Virus record (IMG/VR): IMGVR_UViG_3300005265_000067
Span: 1 to 36,567 of that record
DNA length: 36,567 nucleotides
DNA from: a virus
Reading direction: 5' to 3' (one strand)
Under the pieces are notes generated by a model that saw only the letters and a list, made by a program, of their open reading frames with translations, was not told the DNA's origin and did not search any database. The position numbers and the translations under genes were made by a program. Shown here piece after piece: positions 32,201 through 36,567 of this stretch. The first letter of the stretch is position 1. Each line of letters opens with the position of its first letter.

Positions 32201-33608
32201 ATAATAAACTTGCTTTTTTTAGTCCTACCTGCAAAAAAATAGCTATTTTAGTCCATACAGTTTTTAATTTTATTGCAATTACATAAGATAAAATTGCTCC
32301 TGTAACTAATTTAATCACTAATATATTATCTTTAAAAAAATCAATTAACGATATAATTTTTTTCATAAATCCCGAGATATACGGAATAATTGCCTTAATA
32401 ACTGGTGAAAGTTTTTGTCCGACTTCTATTGCAAATGCTGTTAGTTCGCCTTTTGCTTTTTTTATAATATTAGGTAATGTTTCCATTTGTTTTTGATAAG
32501 CTTTTTGCAAGCTACTGTTTTCTCCAATATCATTTGTAACATCGTTAAGAATATTTTTATAGTCTTCTAAATTATCACCTGTAAGTCCAAGTATTGCAAC
32601 TTGTCCTTCAATTGAAGGTATAATTTTAGAAAGTATATCTGGACTTTTCTCAGCTACATCGTTTAATTTTTTAATTGTTTCAGTAAAGCCGACTGTTTTT
32701 AACTGACTTACACCCATCGGTATACCATATTCTTCGAAAAGTTTTATAGCTGATGAGCCAGGTGCTATTAAATTTCCTAGCGCCGCTTTTAAATATGTCA
32801 TACTTTCTGATGTTGAAATACCGCCTTTTGTAAGTTTTGCGGCTGCTGATAATAATTCCTGATATTTTACTCCAACATTACTTGCAATTGGTGCTACTTT
32901 GCCTATTGATACAGCTAATTCTTCTACTGTTGTTTTTCCTTTTTTTTGAGCTGAAAAAAAAGCATCATTAATATTTCCAGCTTCTTCCATTCCTGTATTA
33001 AAAGCGTTCATTATGGTTGTGTTCCCGTCAACAGCAATACCGAGTTTTGTAACTCCTCCTAATGCTAGTTCATTCATTTTAGTAAGGTAGTCTATTGATT
33101 TTCCAGCCTCTACTCCAGCACTCACTGCATCAAAAAGTGCTTTGTTTGTGTCTTTTTGAGTATTGCCAAGTTTAAGAAGTTCTACGGAGTTTTTTTTAAG
33201 ATAATCGCCATATTCTTCTATTTCGTTGTCGCTCATTAATGTTAATACATTTGTCAGTCCTTGTTCAGCTTCGCCTACTGACTTAGTAATAAACTTAAAA
33301 GCATTTCCTATGTTTTCTATTACAACAGGAAAAGCATCTGCAATAAGATTTCCTATTGTTACTTGTTTTATTTCATTCACTATTTTTTTCCAGCCTCGCG
33401 CAATTCCATCTTGCGAAGTTCTATGTTCGTTCATTAATTCTTTCAGCTTTCTTATCTTGCTCGTTTGCTGAATATATTCCTTGCTACCAATCGTCATATT
33501 TGCAAGTTCATTCCGAGCTTGCTTCATTGCATTCGATATACCTCTGTATGAATTAGTAACTTGTTTGTCATTAATCCAGATATTTATTTTTCTGTTCTGG
33601 TCAGCCAT
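29265..33608 (-). CDS. Tail tape measure protein (TP901-type)
   Basis: 1447 residues from ATG at 33608. Residues about 105-330 carry the TP901-type tape measure core ('AVSAGVEAGKSIDYLTKMNE', 'VEELAVSIGKVAPIASNVGV', 'TKGGISTSESMTYLKAALGN'). Hydrophobic helices follow at about 400-450. The middle is a long Lys/Glu-rich coiled coil. Near the C-terminus 'MAAAGIIGALNLATI' and 'HTAIVGEKGKEIILSN' are usual for such proteins. By the rule of roughly 1.5 angstrom per residue it implies a tail near 0.2 micrometre (inference). It contains a 70-residue duplication and a Thr/Glu/Gly repeat, listed separately. Confidence 0.92.
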   Translation of the reverse strand: MADQNRKINIWINDKQVTNSYRGISNAMKQARNELANMTIGSKEYIQQTSKIRKLKELMNEHRTSQDGIARGWKKIVNEIKQVTIGNLIADAFPVVIENIGNAFKFITKSVGEAEQGLTNVLTLMSDNEIEEYGDYLKKNSVELLKLGNTQKDTNKALFDAVSAGVEAGKSIDYLTKMNELALGGVTKLGIAVDGNTTIMNAFNTGMEEAGNINDAFFSAQKKGKTTVEELAVSIGKVAPIASNVGVKYQELLSAAAKLTKGGISTSESMTYLKAALGNLIAPGSSAIKLFEEYGIPMGVSQLKTVGFTETIKKLNDVAEKSPDILSKIIPSIEGQVAILGLTGDNLEDYKNILNDVTNDIGENSSLQKAYQKQMETLPNIIKKAKGELTAFAIEVGQKLSPVIKAIIPYISGFMKKIISLIDFFKDNILVIKLVTGAILSYVIAIKLKTVWTKIAIFLQVGLKKASLLLALAQAKLTNNTTRAAAAQKMLNMSMRANPIGLLISLFTVLEILYSNFMAKVKATNIAVRKFNEELTIQKNAMNNLFDSLKKATIGTEARTEVIKKINKQYGKYLPQLLTEKSTLSEITNAQKLANEALTKNIALKMRNENLNKIKEEAIKERTSEISDIIEMATKKNSSLTRVVADEFNELLKLVDKEKIKMNTGLIDGYSFTPEGEKAIGDFYDKYLKDNEGFMRKGKAGLEMNVADILSIEADKNEELKRMNAAFSGYIEEKNTAAATDEINLLSNKDNTITENLKESKKKRTKTFSEELMLLRNIHLTTMRKLKGDHGARQLEVVRHLKAYNKLRKKYGIKDQKARWGYEKETNDKINTERTKTFSEELMLLRNKHLTIMKNLKGSHGARQLEVVRHLKAYNKLRKKYGIKDQKARSGYGETETETETGTKTETGTKTETGTKTGKRTGTTNNTSDDLYNGMLAKYKQLQDELKQIRRKAGLDAKTEWEKELEISKIHYEEMMEVNKDAIEDLEAKQKTKRGLNKKETNLLSKFYKQKTQLNKQFKEEQNNINVKHLEEQNKIREKINKFLTTDDETNNEKEITALKAKYEKFIELAKKYGTDYKKIEKKLEEEITKLQQEQRDRVKKEIKDFLSTEKEKEINSVKEKYQKLLILAEENITDTIELKRRLKVELDAIDEKYKDKNIFFNLSDKEVAEIKKKIDKVIRIAQELSNITTAYNNLKKAEENKAMDEYEENINRKKELLDRQLKNGLISEKSHNEQIAGLDKNLDKKRRKIAHEQAKRDRNARLFETVINTAANIVQVFPNPYLMAAAGIIGALNLATIASEPIPKYGDGGRINHPHTAIVGEKGKEIILSNKIVEDKELGPIADDLARIQEGKKPNFLRQPAQANFSGMKKTITNKADNNINNNTVVNQVDTKGMIKLTNEVVKMQKCMITMVDTIDKLKYMKAVISQREIDERNTDEELLLRYSNF
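30841..31320. repeat. 210-bp duplication and short repeats inside the tape measure gene
   Basis: Bases 30941-31110 match 31151-31320 with few differences at an offset of exactly 210 bp (70 codons), including 'RQLEVVRHLKAYNKLRKKYG' twice. Next to it, 30841-30930 carries 18-bp units that encode TETGTK repeats. Both preserve the frame. Confidence 0.9.
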
Positions 33609-33649
33609 AAAAAAAAACGCTTAATTTGTATTAAATACAAATTAAGCGT
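33609..33649 (-). terminator. Perfect terminator abutting the tape measure start codon
   Basis: Read on the minus strand, a 16-bp perfect stem (33649-33634 with 33632-33617, one unpaired centre base) is followed by nine T, and the ATG of the tape measure gene comes directly after the T-run. Read-through would be needed to express the tape measure from an upstream promoter, and the leader has no Shine-Dalgarno. Confidence 0.85.
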
Positions 33650-33671
33650 CAATTTTTTTATTAAGAAAGGA

Positions 33672-34472
33672 CTATGAAAAATAGCTCTCTTTGGCTAAAA
33701 CGAAATTTTTTTTAAGATTTTTTATTTTATATGCATCTGTAGAATTGCGTATTAACTTAGCAATACTGTAGTATGGTTCTGCGTCTATTCTTGCATCAGC
33801 TATTAAAGCTTGTTCGCAAATAACTAATTTTCTATCAGCAATAGAAGAAAAATATTCTTGTTCAGCTAAATAATTTTTAAGAGTGTCTATTGCCTTTTGA
33901 ATATCCGAAGAATTTATATCGTCTTCAGCTCCATCTTCTTTGATTTCGTTTTTTATTTTTTTTAATTCTGTAGTCAAAAAATAAATTTTATCGTTACCGC
34001 CTCTTCCATTATATAAATATTTATCTTCATTGCTAAATAACAAACCATCTTTTATTTTTATTTCATATTCTGCAACAATTTTAAAAGCTTGTGATCTTAG
34101 TGTTCTATTTGAAATTAAAACTTCTTTATATTTTTCGTCTATTTCAACTCTCGGAATTATTGCTATTAAATCATCATAATAATATATAAAAGCAAGCTTC
34201 TTCTGGACTTCTATATCTGATGGATCGATTGCATCTAAAAAATGATCCGTTTTTATTTTTAAGAAAGAACTATATTCATCTCCTAAACATTGTACTATTT
34301 TCTTATATCCAAATCTCCACTTCCATCCTCGTTCTTTCATTTCTTTTTTAAGTTCTTTGACTTTTGCTTTTACTCTTTTTTTCATTATCTTCATTTCTTT
34401 TATCTCTTTTTCTTTATCTAAACCTTTGAAAAAGTCATTCATATTATTATAATTTACAACTGTCAGTTCCAT
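33672..34472 (-). CDS. Unknown protein ahead of the tape measure gene
   Basis: 266 residues starting MELTVVNYNN. Very basic N-terminal coiled coil ('MKKRVKAKVKELKKEMKERG', about residues 30-49) followed by a mixed helical region. The place before the tape measure gene is where tail assembly chaperones are usually encoded, but its length and look do not match well. Flanked by terminators on both sides, it forms its own transcript. Confidence 0.55.
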   Translation of the reverse strand: MELTVVNYNNMNDFFKGLDKEKEIKEMKIMKKRVKAKVKELKKEMKERGWKWRFGYKKIVQCLGDEYSSFLKIKTDHFLDAIDPSDIEVQKKLAFIYYYDDLIAIIPRVEIDEKYKEVLISNRTLRSQAFKIVAEYEIKIKDGLLFSNEDKYLYNGRGGNDKIYFLTTELKKIKNEIKEDGAEDDINSSDIQKAIDTLKNYLAEQEYFSSIADRKLVICEQALIADARIDAEPYYSIAKLIRNSTDAYKIKNLKKNFVLAKESYFS

Positions 34473-34495
34473 TATATCTATTTTTTGTTCCTACT

Positions 34496-34585
34496 CTATT
34501 TAAAATCAGATTTTCGGATGTTCTTATATCGCTTAATATCTTCTTTAAAATCAACAAAAAGAGCGTCCATTTTTTCCTCTATCAT
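34496..34585 (-). CDS. Possible 29-residue leader peptide
   Basis: ATG at 34585, TAG at 34498-34496, ending 24 bases before the start of gene 34472. Starts MIEEKMDALFVDFKEDI. Too short to judge; it might set translation of the gene behind it. Confidence 0.25.
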   Translation of the reverse strand: MIEEKMDALFVDFKEDIKRYKNIRKSDFK

Positions 34586-34749
34586 TTGTATATCTTTTCT
34601 CGTAAATTAAGGTTCTTTTTCATTTTATTTAAAATTTTAGATTAATAATTAGGTTGCAAAAATACGTTAAGTTTTATTAACGGCAAATTTATTTTCATAT
34701 TTCGTATATGTTTTATAACATATTTGTAAAAACATTCATTTTGTAGGTA

Positions 34750-34792
34750 TCAAAAAGAAAAAATCGTTTTCCTAATGATAGGAAAACGATTT
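34750..34792 (-). terminator. Terminator ending the portal/tail operon
   Basis: On the minus strand a perfect 14-bp stem (34792-34779 with 34774-34761, AAATCGTTTTCCTA, loop of 4) is followed by TTTTCTTTTT. It is 26 bases past the stop of gene 34818. Confidence 0.9.
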
Positions 34793-34817
34793 GTAAATAT
34801 TAGCTTTTATTATCTGT

Positions 34818-35249
34818 CTATTGTTTTGGATTAGAATTTTTATCTCCAACAAAAATAGTTTTTTCTTTGAATGCCGAAGAACGTACACTAGCATCGGCAA
34901 GATGTTTAACAACAATATCTGCAAGTTCTTGAACTCCGCTTTCCCATAGTTTTTTTGTCCATTCAACTTTTTTACGAGGATTTTTATTTTTGTTGTGCCC
35001 TCTTGAAGAGCCTACTTGAAGATAGTAACCGTGTGCAGCATAAGAAAAAATTACTCTTTCTGGAATGCCAAAATAAGTTTGTAAACGTGGTCTTATAGTG
35101 TTTTCGAGTTTTTTCCTATTGGCAGTTCGCAAGACTTTATGTTTGGTTTCATTTCTAATTACTCCAGCCATAGCTCGTACTTGTCTTCTCTGCCAATTCC
35201 TTATATCAGCTTTAAAACGTTTTGTATTTATATTACTTTTTTTTTCCAT
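34818..35249 (-). CDS. Tail-completion/HK97-gp10-like candidate
   Basis: 143 residues from ATG at 35249 (MEKKSNINTK), which overlaps the stop of the upstream gene by one base (TAATG). An in-frame ATG at 35270 is less likely. Basic N-terminal helix ('FKADIRNWQRRQVRAMAGVI'), an aromatic strand 'VIFSYAAHGYYLQVGSSRGH' and a C-terminal helix. That layout, helix, strand pair with 'Y..y.q.G...', helix, is seen in HK97-gp10-type tail-completion proteins. Its position late in the tail block is unusual for that role. Confidence 0.55.
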   Translation of the reverse strand: MEKKSNINTKRFKADIRNWQRRQVRAMAGVIRNETKHKVLRTANRKKLENTIRPRLQTYFGIPERVIFSYAAHGYYLQVGSSRGHNKNKNPRKKVEWTKKLWESGVQELADIVVKHLADASVRSSAFKEKTIFVGDKNSNPKQ

Positions 35250-36130
35250 TATCGTAAAGTTGTAAGGCAATTTGTAAATGCAAACATATTAATTTCAAAC
35301 TCAAATTTAATAGGAATATAATTTTTGTTAATTACTCTAACTTTTCTAATATCAGAGTCTACTGCAAATAATTTATGTATTTTATGAAAAATATCTGAAT
35401 TAACATGTAGTTTCATTTTCACAATATCATGTTCTTGTAAATAATTGTAATATTTTTCAGAGTAATTAGCAAATAGACCGTCTTCACCGTTGAGACGTAA
35501 AGCGATGTTGCTAAGAGTATCTCCTTTTGTGTTATATCTTGTGGAAGATGCCAATGGATATATCCAGTTTTTCGAGTTCTCATGAAAACCATGATAAAAC
35601 AATAATTTAAAATCAAAATCATTTTGTCCTGAGCCAAAAGCTTTGCTTGTTCCCTTTTTATTATATTCTGGATATGTCATTGTATATGCATATCCATAAT
35701 TAAAATTCATTGGCAAAGTTTTTATAGTAATATCTATTTTTTGAGCTTCTTTGTCGTTTATATTAATATTCTCAAAATTATCTTTATAAGATTTCCATTT
35801 TAAAGTAGCGACTTCTTCGTCTTCTTCCTTTACTAGATTACATAAAATCCATTTATTCAAATTTTTTACATAAAATAAATCATTTGCAATTGCTGGATTT
35901 GGAATATCAACAGAATATCCAGAGCCAATATAATTTCCAATCAATTCGCTTCGGCTATCAATATCATCATCCTGATTCATAGTTTGAGAATAAGTGTTCG
36001 TATACAATTCTATCTCTTCGCTGTCATTTTCTAAGCAATCTGTTAAATCAATATTTTTATCGTTGTTTATAATATCTTTTAAAAATTGAAATTCAATTTG
36101 TTTGTTTTTTGTATCGTAAAAAACAGCCAC
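35249..36130 (-). CDS. Tail/baseplate protein candidate
   Basis: 293 residues from a GTG at 36130; the nearest in-frame ATG is over 45 codons on, and 14 bases separate this GTG from the upstream stop. The middle is beta-rich and acidic. A stretch 'TRYNTKGDTLSNIALRLNGE' (about 197-216) looks LysM-like, as in tail proteins that connect to a baseplate or hub, and the C-terminal 'YIPIKFEFEINMFAFTN' is strand-rich. Enzymatic motifs are absent. It probably belongs with the two large proteins at 1-2617 to the tail tip. Confidence 0.6.
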   Translation of the reverse strand: MAVFYDTKNKQIEFQFLKDIINNDKNIDLTDCLENDSEEIELYTNTYSQTMNQDDDIDSRSELIGNYIGSGYSVDIPNPAIANDLFYVKNLNKWILCNLVKEEDEEVATLKWKSYKDNFENININDKEAQKIDITIKTLPMNFNYGYAYTMTYPEYNKKGTSKAFGSGQNDFDFKLLFYHGFHENSKNWIYPLASSTRYNTKGDTLSNIALRLNGEDGLFANYSEKYYNYLQEHDIVKMKLHVNSDIFHKIHKLFAVDSDIRKVRVINKNYIPIKFEFEINMFAFTNCLTTLR

Positions 36131-36144
36131 TGATAATAATTTCG

Positions 36145-36567
36145 CTATATTATTTTAGGAAGATGATTTTTCAAATTAATATTTCCATCGAAAATATTAA
36201 CATTGTTGTAAGCTATCGGATTAATAACAACATTTAGATTTTTATATACAATAGATAATTCAACTGTTAAGAAAAATGCTGTAAGATAAAATTTAAATGT
36301 TTTACCAATATTTGCTGTTTCTATATTTATAGAAAAATTGAAACTGTAATGATGCCAAAGTGGGTCTTTCGTAAAATATATATAAGAATATTCATATCGG
36401 TTTTGAGAAACATAATTGTTTATACCAAAAACAATATAAGCATGATTATCATACATATCAGGGACTTTTGCATCAAAAGTAACATTTATATTTAGTACAG
36501 CTTCTGCTTGAGCAGTATAAGTGCCTGTATTAAGATTAAAAACATTATCTTCATCAATTTCAGTATC
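36145..36567 (-). CDS. C-terminal 140 residues of the tail protein, second allele (5' end outside)
   Basis: Open on the minus strand from the right edge to TAG at 36147-36145. It corresponds to residues 255-394 of the protein at 1-1179. Identical at both ends; different at two patches (for example 'YLTAFFLTVEL' here against 'YLRSSQFTSEF' in the other copy). In the second copy 'YDNHAYIVFGINNYVSQNRY' replaces 'VGNLALIFFGINLDINENQY'. No indels. Confidence 0.75.
   Translation of the reverse strand, partial: DTEIDEDNVFNLNTGTYTAQAEAVLNINVTFDAKVPDMYDNHAYIVFGINNYVSQNRYEYSYIYFTKDPLWHHYSFNFSINIETANIGKTFKFYLTAFFLTVELSIVYKNLNVVINPIAYNNVNIFDGNINLKNHLPKII
36151..36567. repeat. Right copy of the 417-bp terminal direct repeat
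   Basis: Equals bases 1-417 shifted by 36150. See the left copy for the positions of the differences. If circular, the genome length would be about 36150 bp. Confidence 0.85.

Larger units (their letters stand above)
34473..34817. other. 345-bp gap with terminator, weak promoter and a tiny open frame
   Basis: From right to left: a terminator (34750-34792), a weak promoter for the leftward unknown gene (minus strand TTTG at 34660-34657, 17 bases, TAAAATTT at 34639-34632), and a 29-codon frame (34496-34585, MIEEKMDALF...), which may be a leader peptide. Nothing else is seen. Confidence 0.5.

Overview
This window looks like almost a whole genome of a tailed, siphovirus-type phage (about 36.15 kb) infecting a Bacteroidota host. 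The DNA is strongly AT-rich. Start codons sit behind A-rich leaders, mostly without Shine-Dalgarno sequences. Several intergenic regions carry the Bacteroidota promoter pattern TTTG, about 20 bases, TAnnTTTG. The standard genetic code fits. The first 417 bases match the last 417 (offset 36150) without indels but with two patches of substitutions, so the sequence probably closes into a circle through one tail gene. The two copies of that gene's 3' end are different alleles.

Layout, following the mostly leftward (minus-strand) transcription. (a) 27641 to 25609: early/lysis block with small membrane proteins, a spanin-like protein, a membrane/holin-like protein and an anchored N-acetylmuramoyl-L-alanine amidase. 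(b) 25598 to 23363: a membrane protein and four small unknown genes. (c) 23328 to 19579: a 1249-residue primase-helicase (CHC2 zinc finger, Toprim-like region, SF3-like helicase). (d) 19578 to 18117: two inverted iteron modules built on ATGCCAAA, flanking two small genes and one frameshifted gene; this is the best candidate replication origin. (e) 18116 to 13751: virion genes, including two paralogous small proteins, a ClpP-like prohead protease with an in-frame nested scaffold, the major capsid protein candidate and a tail-tube candidate. (f) 13631 to 9921: packaging block with an unknown gene, a PLD-like nuclease-fold protein, a small unknown gene, the small terminase and a large terminase split into two frames that appears to lack Walker B.

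A plus-strand island (7691 to 9883) lies between terminase and portal: a tiny HTH gene, a coiled-coil protein, an HTH-like protein and a small unknown gene, with strong hairpins and terminators. A 636-bp non-coding region (7055 to 7690) beside it holds three long inverted repeats, an 84-bp tandem repeat with two promoter copies, and the probable promoter of the portal/tail operon. The portal, head-completion and tail genes then run from 7054 to 1 and, across the circle junction, from 36150 to 34818. Next come an unknown gene (33672-34472), the tape measure gene (29265-33608) and a small unknown gene. A second plus-strand pair (27760 to 28897) encodes two HTH/coiled-coil regulators separated by two copies of a perfect 17-bp palindromic operator 31 bp apart.

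No integrase, transposase, reverse transcriptase, tRNA or CRISPR array was seen. Iterons, a primase-helicase, repressor-like genes and no integrase make a phage-plasmid lifestyle worth testing. Functions assigned below rest on motifs and gene order read by eye; many genes remain unknown.
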